Shown here piece after piece: positions 54,841 to 64,000 of a stretch of 64,000 nucleotides of DNA; the first letter of the stretch is position 1, and each line of letters starts with the position of its first letter. The position numbers were made by a program, and so were the translations under genes. The stretch comes from Erythrobacter neustonensis (GTDB lineage Bacteria > Pseudomonadota > Alphaproteobacteria > Sphingomonadales > Sphingomonadaceae), in NCBI RefSeq assembly GCF_001663175.1, contig NZ_CP016033.1:2356001-2420000 (forward strand), in the 5' to 3' direction. The notes under the pieces were generated by a model. The model was not told the origin of the DNA, searched no databases, and was given only the letters and a program-made list of their open reading frames with translations.

Positions 54841-56172
54841 ATGAGCATCCTTACTGAAGCGCAGGCGAAAGCCATCCTCGACAAGGTCATCGCCTATTCC
54901 ACCGCCGACGAATGCAGCGCGCAACTGGGCGGGGGCATTTCGGGCAACGTCCGGTTCGCCCGCAACGACATCTCGACCGCCGGGATCGTCGACAGCACCG
55001 AGCTTGGCGTGCAGGTCGCATTCGGCAAGCGCGTCGGCACCGCGACGATCAACCAGTTCGACGACGCCAGCCTCGAACGCGTGGTGCGCCGCGCGGAGGA
55101 TCTGGCGAAACTCGCGCCCGAAAATCCCGAATTTGTGCCCGCGGTGGGCAAGCAGAGCTACAGCGCAACCGATACCTACAGCGCCTCGACCGCAGCGCTG
55201 ACACCCGAAGCGCGCGCCAGGATCGCCGAAGCCTCTATTGCGCCGTGCCGCGAAAAGGGGCTGGTGGCCGCAGGCTTCCTCGAAGATGCCACGGGTTTCT
55301 TCGCGCATGCCAATTCGAACGGCAATTTCGGATACCAGCAATCGACAAGCGCCGACTACACCTGCACGGTGCGCACCGAAGACGGGCGCGGATCGGGCTG
55401 GGTCGGCAGCAGCATCAAGGACATCGCCGATTTCGATGCGGGCCGCGATGTGCAGATTGCGATGCGCAAGGCGGCCGCATCGGTCGATGCGCAGGCGCTG
55501 GAGCCGGGCAAATACACCGTGATCCTCGAACCGGCGGCCGCAGCCGGGCTCATCAGCTTCATGATGGGTTTCTTCGATGCCCGCTCGGCCGACGAAGGGC
55601 GCAGCTTCCTGTCCAAGCAGGGCGGCGGCAACAAGATCGGCGAGCAGATCATGGACCCGCGCGTCAATATCTACACCGACCCCGCCAATCCGGTGGTGCC
55701 GGTGCTGCCGTGGGACTCTGAGGGTCTGCCGCGCAAACGGACGAACATCATCGAGAACGGCAAGGTCGCCAATCTCGAATATTCGCGGTTCTGGGCGCAG
55801 AAACAGGGCAAGCCCGAAACCGCCGGCTGGGGCAATGTGATCATGGAAGGCGGCACCAAGTCGACCGCCGATCTGATCGCCGGGACCGAGCGCGGCATCC
55901 TGCTGACCCGCACCTGGTATATCCGTATGGTCGATCCGCAGACCGTGCTGCTTACCGGCCTCACCCGCGATGGCACCTTCTACATCGAGAACGGGCAGTT
56001 GAAGTATCCGATCAAGAACTTCCGCTTCAACGAAAGCCCGGTGATCATGCTCAACAACATCGACGAACTGGGCCGCACAGTGCGCGTCAAGGCGGACGAG
56101 GGCAGCTCGATGATGCTGCCGCCGATGAAGCTGCGCGATTTCACCTTCACCTCGCTTTCCGACGCGGTCTGA
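54841..56172 (+). CDS. pmbA: TldE/PmbA-family partner of TldD
   Basis: 443 residues. Homologous fold to TldD but without the HExxxH zinc motif, as expected for the non-catalytic TldE partner. Segments seen: GGGISGNVRFARNDISTAG, GSGWVGSSIKDIADFD, GKYTVILEPAAAAGLISFM and GTERGILLTRTWYIRMVDPQ. No signal peptide is visible, while its TldD partner has one, so co-export or a cytoplasmic location of both are open. CAGGAGAA precedes the ATG. 21 bases separate it from tldD, so they form one operon. Confidence 0.87.
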   Translation: MSILTEAQAKAILDKVIAYSTADECSAQLGGGISGNVRFARNDISTAGIVDSTELGVQVAFGKRVGTATINQFDDASLERVVRRAEDLAKLAPENPEFVPAVGKQSYSATDTYSASTAALTPEARARIAEASIAPCREKGLVAAGFLEDATGFFAHANSNGNFGYQQSTSADYTCTVRTEDGRGSGWVGSSIKDIADFDAGRDVQIAMRKAAASVDAQALEPGKYTVILEPAAAAGLISFMMGFFDARSADEGRSFLSKQGGGNKIGEQIMDPRVNIYTDPANPVVPVLPWDSEGLPRKRTNIIENGKVANLEYSRFWAQKQGKPETAGWGNVIMEGGTKSTADLIAGTERGILLTRTWYIRMVDPQTVLLTGLTRDGTFYIENGQLKYPIKNFRFNESPVIMLNNIDELGRTVRVKADEGSSMMLPPMKLRDFTFTSLSDAV

Positions 56173-56200
56173 AGGCGCGGCGAACGCGGGCGCGGGAGAC

Positions 56201-56935
56201 ATGCGCGATCCAGCCATGACCCGCGCCGGCTTTCTCCGGCTTGCTGCCTCAATAGCTGGCGGTGCGCTGCTGGGCGGGCCGCTGGCCGCTGCTCAGCGAG
56301 CGGGCGGGGCTGCGGCGGGCGGCTATGATTTCTGGTTCACGCGGCTGCGCTACAATTCGGGCGATTGGGATGTCGACCAGCGCATGCCTGCCAACATCCT
56401 CACCTCGCTGGTCGATTACACCAGCCTGCGGGTCGACCCCAAGGAGCATGTCGTCGACCTTGCCGATCCGGCGATGCTGTCCGCCCCGTTCTGCTATCTG
56501 GCCGGGCACAAGGCGGTCGAGTTTTCGGGTGTCGAGGCGCGCAATTTCGAACGCTATGTCAGGAATGGCGGCTTCGTGTTCGTGGATGATTGCAACCACG
56601 ATATCGACGGGCTTTTCGCCAAATCCTTCGAGATGCAGATGGGCCGCATTTTCGGAGGCGACGCCTTGAAGAAGTTGCCTAACAGCCACCCGCTCTACTC
56701 GAGTTTCTTCAAGTTCGACGGGCCGCCGGCGACGTCCTTCGAGTTGAACGGTTGGGGCGACGATCTCGTCCATGACTACCTGAAGGGCATCACCATCAAT
56801 GGTCGGCTCGGCTTGCTCTACAGCAACAAGGATTACGGCTGCGAATGGGATTACGACTGGCGCAACAAGCGTTTCCTTGCCGTCGACAACACGCGCTTTG
56901 CGGTAAACATCGTGATGTATGCGCTGACCAATTGA
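56201..56935 (+). CDS. Exported DUF4159-domain protein
   Basis: 244 residues. A Tat- or Sec-like signal, MTRAGFLRLAASIAGGALLG, follows a five-residue start; ATG 56201 has GCGGGAGA upstream. The DUF4159 domain covers the rest: FWFTRLRYNSGDWDVDQR, ILTSLVDYTSL, the GGFVFVDDCNHD motif and RIFGG. The domain has a glutamine-amidotransferase-like fold of unknown activity. In other alphaproteobacteria, as I recall, DUF4159 is often fused to the BatA-type membrane domain; here the two are separate genes, with the BatA gene at 58855. Confidence 0.85.
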   Translation: MRDPAMTRAGFLRLAASIAGGALLGGPLAAAQRAGGAAAGGYDFWFTRLRYNSGDWDVDQRMPANILTSLVDYTSLRVDPKEHVVDLADPAMLSAPFCYLAGHKAVEFSGVEARNFERYVRNGGFVFVDDCNHDIDGLFAKSFEMQMGRIFGGDALKKLPNSHPLYSSFFKFDGPPATSFELNGWGDDLVHDYLKGITINGRLGLLYSNKDYGCEWDYDWRNKRFLAVDNTRFAVNIVMYALTN

Positions 56936-56948
56936 AGGGTTTTGACCA

Positions 56949-57956
<1,008 letters not shown>

Positions 57957-57961
57957 CCCCA

Positions 57962-58858
57962 ATGACCCGCGCGCCGCTCACCATCCCGCCCGAGGTGCGC
58001 AGCCGGCTGCGGCGGCTCGCCTTGCGCACCCGGCGCGACAGGGGCGATGCCGGGTTCGGGATGCACGCCAGCCGCAACAAGGGTTCGGGTATCGAATTCT
58101 CGCAATACCGCAGCTACGAACCCGGCGACGAGCCCCGCCGGATCGATTGGAAACTGTTCGCGCGCTCGGACCGGTTCTTCGTCCGCGAGGCCGAGCAGGA
58201 AAGCCCGGTTTCGGTCTGGGTACTGATCGATGCCAGCGCCTCGATGGCGCAGGCCGACCGCGCCCGGCCCGGTTGGTCGCGGCTCGATGCAGCCAAGCTC
58301 ATCGCGCTGTGCATCGCCGAACTCGCCACGATGCAGGGCGATCGCTTTGGCTGGATCACGCCGAAGCAAGGCGCGCTGGGGCTTGCCGATCCCCGCCGCG
58401 GGCGCGCACAGATGGCGCGGATGCAGGTCGATTTTGCGCGGCTTGGCGCAAGCGGCACCTTTGCCGACTCAGCAACGCTCGCGCCCTTGTGGAACCGGAT
58501 CGCCGCGCGCGATCTCGTGATTTTCCTGTCCGACTGTTTCGACGAGGGCGGGATCGCGATGATCGAACGTCTCGCGCGCGCCGGGCGCGAGGTTCTCAGC
58601 GTGCAGATGCTCACCGCCGAAGAGCGTGACTTTCCCTTCCATGGCGGCTTCCGGTTTCGCGACCCCGAAACGGGCGAGGAACTGGTGACCGACGGCGCGA
58701 TGCTGCGCGAAACCTTCCTCGAGCGCTTTGCCGCTGCGCGCGAAGCCTTGGCTGCGCGGCTCGATGCCGCTGGAATCCGCCACGCCGCCTATGTGCTCGA
58801 CCAGCCGGTCGATGCGCCGTTGCAGTCGTTCTTCGCAGCCAAGGGCCGCGCCGCATGA
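57962..58858 (+). CDS. DUF58 (vWA-like) protein
   Basis: 298 residues, 5 bases after moxR. The DUF58 signature GSGIEFSQYRSYEPGDEPRRIDW spans 41-63. A vWA-like fold follows with MIDAS DASAS at 90-94 (D-x-S-x-S) and LSDCFDEGG. There is no membrane segment. MoxR-DUF58 pairs are widespread and thought to assemble envelope or stress complexes; the target is unknown. The stop overlaps the next ATG (ATGA). Confidence 0.9.
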   Translation: MTRAPLTIPPEVRSRLRRLALRTRRDRGDAGFGMHASRNKGSGIEFSQYRSYEPGDEPRRIDWKLFARSDRFFVREAEQESPVSVWVLIDASASMAQADRARPGWSRLDAAKLIALCIAELATMQGDRFGWITPKQGALGLADPRRGRAQMARMQVDFARLGASGTFADSATLAPLWNRIAARDLVIFLSDCFDEGGIAMIERLARAGREVLSVQMLTAEERDFPFHGGFRFRDPETGEELVTDGAMLRETFLERFAAAREALAARLDAAGIRHAAYVLDQPVDAPLQSFFAAKGRAA

Positions 58859-60003
58859 CACCGCTGCTGCTTGCGCCGCTGGGCCTGCTGGCGCTGGCCG
58901 CGCTCGCGGTGCCGCTGGCAATCCATATTCACCGCCGCACCGAGGAGATTCCGCTCGATTTTGCGGCGCTGCGCTGGCTCGATCCGCGCCCGCGTCCACG
59001 CAGCCGGCTGCGGCTCGACGAATGGCTGCTGCTGGCGCTGCGCTTGCTGATCGTTGCCGCCCTCGCATTGCTGCTCGCGCGGCCCGCGGTGCTGGGGTGG
59101 GAGGATGATGGCCCCCGCGTGCTCGCCGCGCCGGGGGTGGATGTTGCCGCTGCACGCGCGGCTGCCGGGGAGGAAGCCGACCTGCGCTGGATCGCACCGG
59201 GTTTTCCGCTGGTGGGCGAGCGCACTTCGCCCGCCTCTGCCTTGATCCCGGTGTCCAGTCTGATCCGCCAGTATGATGCCGAACTGCCGGAAGGTGCTGC
59301 GCTGACGATCCTCGTCCCGCCGGTTCTTGGCAGCGTCGATGCCGAAAAGCTGCGGCTGACCCGCAATGTCGACTGGCGCATCATCGCCGCGCCCGCCGCC
59401 GCCGCCGCCCCCGCTGCGCCGCCCGTGCCTGCGCTTGCGCTGCGTTACGCCGAAGGGAAAAGCGGCGCCTTGCGGTTCTTCCGCGCGGCCTCATCAGCGT
59501 GGGGCGGGAAGGCCGGTTTCGATGCCTCGACCGCAAGCGATCTGCCGGAGCGCGGCACGGTGCTGGTATGGCTGAAGCCGGGCCGCGTGCCTGCGGCTGT
59601 CAGCGACTGGGTCAGCGCCGGTGGCACCGCGCTGCTCGCCGCCGAGGCCGAGATCGCCATGCCTGCCACCACCGCGCCGCTGTGGCGGGACGAGGGCGGG
59701 GCGGTGCTGGCCGAAGGCGGGGCGCTGGGCGAAGGCAGGCTGATCCGTTTCACGCGGCCGCTTGCGCCTGCTGCCATGCCCGATCTGGTCGCGGGGAGCT
59801 TTCCGGCAGCCTTGCGCGATATGATCGCCGCCCCTGCGCCAGCGCCCGCGCGTGTCGATGCGGCGGGCTTTGCGCCGATGGCAGGAGCAGCGCCCTTTCC
59901 GCTTCTGCCGCGCGAGCTTGGCGAATGGTTTGCGCTACTCATCGCCGCGTTGTTCCTCGCCGAACGCTGGATCGCCAGCCGCGCCGCGCGGTTCGCGCCG
60001 TGA
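58855..60003 (+). CDS. BatA-domain membrane protein
   Basis: 382 residues. The N-terminal BatA domain has a membrane segment (LLLAPLGLLALAALAVPLAIHI) and FAALRWLDPRPRPRSRLRLDEWLLLALRLLIVAALALLLARP, a second segment. A periplasmic-type domain of about 250 residues with Ala/Pro linkers follows, and a third membrane segment (GEWFALLIAALFLAERWIA) is near the C-terminus. No intact MIDAS motif is seen. Part of the MoxR-DUF58 operon; couples by ATGA and GTGA overlaps on both sides. Confidence 0.82.
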   Translation: MTPLLLAPLGLLALAALAVPLAIHIHRRTEEIPLDFAALRWLDPRPRPRSRLRLDEWLLLALRLLIVAALALLLARPAVLGWEDDGPRVLAAPGVDVAAARAAAGEEADLRWIAPGFPLVGERTSPASALIPVSSLIRQYDAELPEGAALTILVPPVLGSVDAEKLRLTRNVDWRIIAAPAAAAAPAAPPVPALALRYAEGKSGALRFFRAASSAWGGKAGFDASTASDLPERGTVLVWLKPGRVPAAVSDWVSAGGTALLAAEAEIAMPATTAPLWRDEGGAVLAEGGALGEGRLIRFTRPLAPAAMPDLVAGSFPAALRDMIAAPAPAPARVDAAGFAPMAGAAPFPLLPRELGEWFALLIAALFLAERWIASRAARFAP

Positions 60004-62117
60004 GCAACATGCCCGATCCCGCGCACTGGCTTGCGCCCGCCCGCCGCCGCGCGGCACTCGGCGCTGTGCTTGTGTGGAGCCCGCTGGCGTTGGTTTGTGC
60101 CGCGCTGGTGTTCGTGCTGGCCGGTACGTGGTCAACCGTGGCGATGCTGGTGGTCAGCGCGCTTGCCGTTGTTTGGGCGGCGCGCGCTGCGGCTGCGCGG
60201 TTCGATGCGCAGTGGCTGATCCTGCGTCTTAACGCGCGCGAAGCCGCGCTAGAGGACAGCGCCGCGCTGGTCTTCGGCGGGCAGCCGCTCGCCGGGATCG
60301 AACAGCTTCAGGCGCGGCGCATCGCTGCGCGGATTGCCGCGCTCGACCCCGCCGGCCTTGCCGATGATCTGGCGCAGCGCCGCATCGCGCTGGCCTGGAT
60401 GCTAGCCGCTGCTGCGCTTGCAGCGATTGCAGTATGGTATTCGCAAGAGCCTGCGGTGCCCCCGCTTTCCCCGGCGGACCCGGCCACGGCCCCCGCCGCG
60501 CCTGGCGCGCCGCGGCTTGTCGGCCAGCGCGTGCGGATCATCCCGCCTGCCTACACGCGCCTGCCGCCGCGCTATTCCGACAGCCTCGACATCCGTGCGC
60601 CGCAGGGTTCGCGGATCGAGTGGACTTTTGCCTTCGATCCCGAACCCGCCGCCGCCGCCGTGCAACTGGTCGGGGGTCAGGCGATCCCGCTCACACGCGC
60701 GAGTGAGGGATGGGTGGGCGGAGTGCGGCTCGACATCCCTTCGCTCTATCGCCTGACCGCCGAGGGCCTCGGCGCACAGCAGCCCGTGCACCGGCTCGAA
60801 CCCATCGCGGATGATCCCCCGCAGGTGCGCGTGATCGAGCCTGCCTCGGGCCTTGCCACGATGCGCCCGGGGCAGAGCCGCTGGCGCGTGGTGTTCGAGG
60901 CATCGGACGATTACGCGGTCGCGGCGGGGGCTCGCGCCGCGATCACCACCGCGATCGGCGAGGGCGAGAACGTGCGTTTTGCCGAGCGCAGCATCACCGT
61001 CACCGGAACCGGCGATCCGCGCCGCCGCCGCTTTGCGATCAACCTGCCGCTTGGCGGATTCGGCCTTCAGCCCGGGAGCGATCTGGTGGTGCAACTGACC
61101 GTTGCCGACACCCGCGAAGGCGCGCCGCAAGTGGTGCGCGGGCCGGGCGTGATCCTTCGCTACCCGGCGCCCAGACTCGCCGAGGTGGCGGGTCTCGACC
61201 TCATGGCGAAGCAGCAGATGCCCGCCTATTTCCGCAGCCAGCGGCAAGTCATCATCGATACCGAGGCGCTGATCCGCCAGCGCCGCAGCCTTTCCGCCGA
61301 CGAATTCCTCGTCCGCTCCGACACGATCGGGGTCGATCAGCGGCTGCTGCGGCTGCGATACGGACAGTTCGTTGGCATGGAAGCGGAGGAAACCCCGCGC
61401 CCGCCGCTGCCCGTCAGCGACAAGGAAGATGGCGCGCCGCCCGAGCCCGATCATTACGACGGCGACGGCCACGATCACGGCGAAGCGCCCGAAAACCCGA
61501 CCTTCGGCGGGCTCGGCAATGTGCTCGCCGAATTCGGCCATACGCATGACGAAAGCGAAGCGGCGACGCTGCTCGATCCCGATACCCGCGCGCTCTTGAA
61601 GCTGGCGCTCGATGCGATGTGGGAGGCAGAGGTCAATCTGCGCACCGGCAAGCCCGAGGCCGCGCTGCCGTTCGAGAACACCGCGCTCGATTACATCAAG
61701 CGTATCCAGCAGGCGACGCGGATCTATCTGCCGCGCGTGGGCACGCAGTTGCCGCCGGTCGATATGGCGCGGCGGATGACGGGCAAGCGCGAAGGCATCG
61801 TCGGGCGCGGCGCGGTGCTGGAGCCGTTTGCGATCGCCGATGCGGTGCCGGCAACCGCGTGGCGCGCGCTGGCGGCGGCGGGCGCGATCGATCTGGCCGG
61901 GCTCGACCAGTGGCTGCGCGTCAACAGCGCGCGGCTGCGCGATCCGCTGAGCGTGCTGGCCGCGGTCGATGGCCTGCGCAGCGCGCCATCATCCAAGGCC
62001 GCGCGCGAAAAACTGCGCGCGCAGTTGTGGAGCGTGCTCACGCGGCCCCCTGCGACAGTGCGGCGGCGTCCGGATGGCGGTGATATGGGCCGCCGCTATG
62101 CCGGGGGCCTGCGATGA
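60000..62117 (+). CDS. DUF4175-family large membrane protein
   Basis: 705 residues from GTG 60000, which overlaps the previous stop (GTGA). Two N-terminal membrane segments (LGAVLVWSPLALVCAALVFVLAG and TVAMLVVSALAVVWAARAAAA) are followed by a third (IALAWMLAAAALAAIAVWY). The large soluble region begins VGQRVRIIPPAYTRLPPRYSD, has several beta-sandwich-like stretches, then an acidic/histidine-rich linker (PDHYDGDGHDHGE) and a helical C-terminal part. The architecture and context match DUF4175. The function is unknown; the His/Asp linker might bind metal. Confidence 0.8.
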   Translation: MSNMPDPAHWLAPARRRAALGAVLVWSPLALVCAALVFVLAGTWSTVAMLVVSALAVVWAARAAAARFDAQWLILRLNAREAALEDSAALVFGGQPLAGIEQLQARRIAARIAALDPAGLADDLAQRRIALAWMLAAAALAAIAVWYSQEPAVPPLSPADPATAPAAPGAPRLVGQRVRIIPPAYTRLPPRYSDSLDIRAPQGSRIEWTFAFDPEPAAAAVQLVGGQAIPLTRASEGWVGGVRLDIPSLYRLTAEGLGAQQPVHRLEPIADDPPQVRVIEPASGLATMRPGQSRWRVVFEASDDYAVAAGARAAITTAIGEGENVRFAERSITVTGTGDPRRRRFAINLPLGGFGLQPGSDLVVQLTVADTREGAPQVVRGPGVILRYPAPRLAEVAGLDLMAKQQMPAYFRSQRQVIIDTEALIRQRRSLSADEFLVRSDTIGVDQRLLRLRYGQFVGMEAEETPRPPLPVSDKEDGAPPEPDHYDGDGHDHGEAPENPTFGGLGNVLAEFGHTHDESEAATLLDPDTRALLKLALDAMWEAEVNLRTGKPEAALPFENTALDYIKRIQQATRIYLPRVGTQLPPVDMARRMTGKREGIVGRGAVLEPFAIADAVPATAWRALAAAGAIDLAGLDQWLRVNSARLRDPLSVLAAVDGLRSAPSSKAAREKLRAQLWSVLTRPPATVRRRPDGGDMGRRYAGGLR

Positions 62118-63916
62118 TGCCAGCGCCCGAAACCCTTGCTGCGGTGCTGATCGGTGCTGGCGCGGCGCTTGCCGCAATTCGCTGGCTGGTGATGCGCCGC
62201 GACCTGCGCACCGCCGCGCTTGCCTTGCTGACATTGGCCAGCGGCGCGCTGCTATACCTCACGCTGTTCCCGCCGATGCTTCCCTTGGGAGGCGAACGGC
62301 TGATCATTGCCACCGCCGAAACGCCTGCGACCACCAAAGCAGGGGTCGGCGAGCGGCTGATCGCACTGCCCGAAGCCCCGCCGATTTCCGGGGCCGAGCG
62401 TGTCCCCGATCTGGCAACCGCGCTGCGCCGCCACCCGCGCGGCTCCGCGCTCACGATCCTTGGGCGCGGGCTCACATCGCGCGACCGCGAACAGGCCGCC
62501 GGCCTCCCCACCCGCTTTACCCCGCTGCCGGCGCCGCGCGGTCTGGTGCGGCTCGACCCTCCCGCCGATACGCCGGCGGGCGCGGTCTTCGTGCTCGGCG
62601 GCGCGGCACACGGGCTTGCAGGCGGCTGGGCCGAATTGCTCGATCCTTCGGGCGCGCGGGTGGATCGCCGAGTGATCGGTGATGATGGCGGCTTCACGCT
62701 CGGCGCTGCCGCGCGCGCGCCGGGTCTGACGCTGTTCACGCTGCGGCTGCGGAGCAACGATGGCAGCACGGTATCCGAAACGCCGGTGCCGCTGCGCACA
62801 CTGGCCGAGCCCGAACCGGTGCGCCTGCTGTTGATCGGTGCGCCATCGCCCGAGAACAAGTATCTGCGCCGCTGGGCCGAAGACGCGGGGCTGGACGTTG
62901 CGATCAGTCTGGCAGCGGGCGGGGGCGTGGATCTGGGCGATGGCGGCGCGCGCCTCGATCCGGGCGCGCTGGCCAAGGCCGATGTGGTGATCATCGACGA
63001 TAGCGCGCTGGGCGGCGGAACGCGGGCGGCGCTGGCGCGGGCGGTGGCGGGCGGGCTCGGCGTCGTGGTGCGGATGACGGGGCCCGCGACCGGCGCGGCG
63101 CGGCAGAACTGGCGCGCGCTGGGCATCGATGTCGGCGGCGGGGGCGATGCCGTGCCGCTCGCGCTGGCACCGCTCGCCGAGGATGCCGAAACGCTCGCTG
63201 TGCGCCGCGGACCGGCAGCTGGAGAGGTTCCGGCATCGCTCAACACGCTTGAAGACCCCATGCCGGATCTGGCGCGTTTCGCGGTGCGGGGAGGGGGCGA
63301 TTTCGTGCCCGCGCTGCGCGATGCCGAAGGCGCGGTGCTCGCCGGATGGCAGCAGCGCGGGCAGGGGCGCGCCGGACTGTGGGCGGTGGCGGGCAGTTTT
63401 GCGCTGGTGCTGGGCGGGCAGCAGGAACGCTATTACCAGTGGTGGAGCACGATGGTGAGCGCCGTGGCCCGGCCCACCCGCGCATTCCGGGCCGAGACCG
63501 CGCCGCTGGTCATGACCGGCGAACGCACCGCCTTGTGCGGGTTGACGGGCGCGCCGCGCGTGCGCGCACCCGACGGGCGAGAAACCGCGCTGGCGATCGA
63601 CCCGCGCGCAGGCCCGCGCGGCTGCGCTGCCTATTGGCCTGAACGCACTGGGGTCCACACGATCATCCAGCCGGGCGAGCAGGGCGAGCGGACATGGGAT
63701 TTTGCCGTTGTGCCTGCACAAAGATTTGGTGCCATGCGCGCGGCCCAAACCGGCGAAGCGACCGCGCGATGGGCTGCGACGCAGCGATCGGGCACCGCGA
63801 CGAGCGCGCAAGACACCGAAAGGCGCGGTCCGGCATGGCCGTGGCTGCTTGGCTGGCTCGCGGCAAGTAGCGCATTATGGCTCGCGGAGCGCCGCTGGCG
63901 GATATCGCCGGCCTGA
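62114..63916 (+). CDS. Membrane protein of the MoxR/DUF58 cluster (GATase-like)
   Basis: 600 residues from ATG 62114, overlapping the previous stop. Two N-terminal membrane segments (AAVLIGAGAALAAIRWLV and TAALALLTLASGALLYLTLF) and one near the C-terminus (PWLLGWLAASSALWLAERRW). The middle resembles the type-1 glutamine amidotransferase-like fold seen in such cluster proteins: VRLLLIGAPSPENKYLRRWA and ADVVIIDDSALGGG, without a clear catalytic Cys-His pair. Probably the last gene of the operon; 84 bases remain to the window end with no terminator visible. Confidence 0.8.
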   Translation: MMPAPETLAAVLIGAGAALAAIRWLVMRRDLRTAALALLTLASGALLYLTLFPPMLPLGGERLIIATAETPATTKAGVGERLIALPEAPPISGAERVPDLATALRRHPRGSALTILGRGLTSRDREQAAGLPTRFTPLPAPRGLVRLDPPADTPAGAVFVLGGAAHGLAGGWAELLDPSGARVDRRVIGDDGGFTLGAAARAPGLTLFTLRLRSNDGSTVSETPVPLRTLAEPEPVRLLLIGAPSPENKYLRRWAEDAGLDVAISLAAGGGVDLGDGGARLDPGALAKADVVIIDDSALGGGTRAALARAVAGGLGVVVRMTGPATGAARQNWRALGIDVGGGGDAVPLALAPLAEDAETLAVRRGPAAGEVPASLNTLEDPMPDLARFAVRGGGDFVPALRDAEGAVLAGWQQRGQGRAGLWAVAGSFALVLGGQQERYYQWWSTMVSAVARPTRAFRAETAPLVMTGERTALCGLTGAPRVRAPDGRETALAIDPRAGPRGCAAYWPERTGVHTIIQPGEQGERTWDFAVVPAQRFGAMRAAQTGEATARWAATQRSGTATSAQDTERRGPAWPWLLGWLAASSALWLAERRWRISPA

Positions 63917-64000
63917 TCGCAGCCGACAGCCTGATCCGGACGGGCTGGCGTATCGCCAGTTTGGCCTCTCGGCTAATCCATTTGACCGTGTTCCTAGGGT

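Overview
The window is high-GC chromosomal DNA, roughly 65% G+C by eye. It comes from an alphaproteobacterium, most likely order Sphingomonadales and perhaps the Erythrobacter/Porphyrobacter group. The placement is inferred from gene content: a DivL-type kinase with a tyrosine in the H-box, the tsaE-amgK-murU peptidoglycan-recycling cluster, AddAB instead of RecBCD, divergent recG / sdhE-mfd, Flp pilins, a sphingomonad-style TonB-dependent receptor, and CtrA- and CcrM-like DNA motifs. I saw no insertion sequence, prophage, CRISPR array or rRNA. Two tRNAs are present, Arg(ACG) and Asn(GTT).

Layout. 1-4.2 kb: the 3' end of bioB, a small exported protein, propionyl-CoA carboxylase alpha (pccA), and a 500-bp non-coding stretch leading to a small unknown gene. 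4.2-6.4 kb (minus): aroK-aroB-GNAT, overlapping. 6.4-12 kb (plus): a small membrane protein, a large exported unknown, xerD, accA and an M48 lipoprotein protease. 12-13.4 kb (minus): four Flp pilin genes; the middle two encode identical proteins on a duplicated 283-bp unit. 13.4-18.1 kb: mutT, tRNA-Arg, a zincin-like protease, folE, an exported unknown, then a peroxiredoxin divergent from ahcY with an AT-rich palindrome between them. 18.2-29.7 kb: divL-tsaE-amgK-murU-addB-addA-trxA, with stop/start overlaps from divL to addA. 29.8-31.9 kb (minus): argJ and an inositol-monophosphatase-family gene. 32-38 kb: secA, a TauE/SafE permease, tRNA-Asn, nadK and an EAL protein. 38-47 kb: a TonB-dependent receptor, mfd, sdhE, recG and a low-molecular-weight phosphatase. 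47.2 kb: a near-perfect parS site. 47.4-52.6 kb: a UbiB-like kinase, an SDR, a DUF3429 protein and a CHASE2-EAL protein. 52.6-53.2 kb: a short candidate transcription unit (CtrA box, 12-codon ORF, strong terminator) and then apparently empty DNA. 53.2-63.9 kb: tldD-tldE-DUF4159-moxR-DUF58-BatA-DUF4175-membrane protein, a continuous run of envelope-associated genes.

How it fits together. Most genes are housekeeping. Three themes stand out. First, cell-cycle circuitry: DivL with Tyr573, a perfect TTAA-N7-TTAA CtrA box at a tiny transcription unit, a near-match beside the pilin cluster, clustered GAATC sites and a parS site. Second, envelope maintenance: peptidoglycan recycling, SecA, M48 protease, TonB receptor, and the moxR/DUF58/BatA cluster, here coupled to TldD/TldE with a Tat-like signal on TldD. 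Third, DNA repair: AddAB, Mfd, RecG, XerD, MutT. The last 84 bases (63917-64000) show no recognisable feature.
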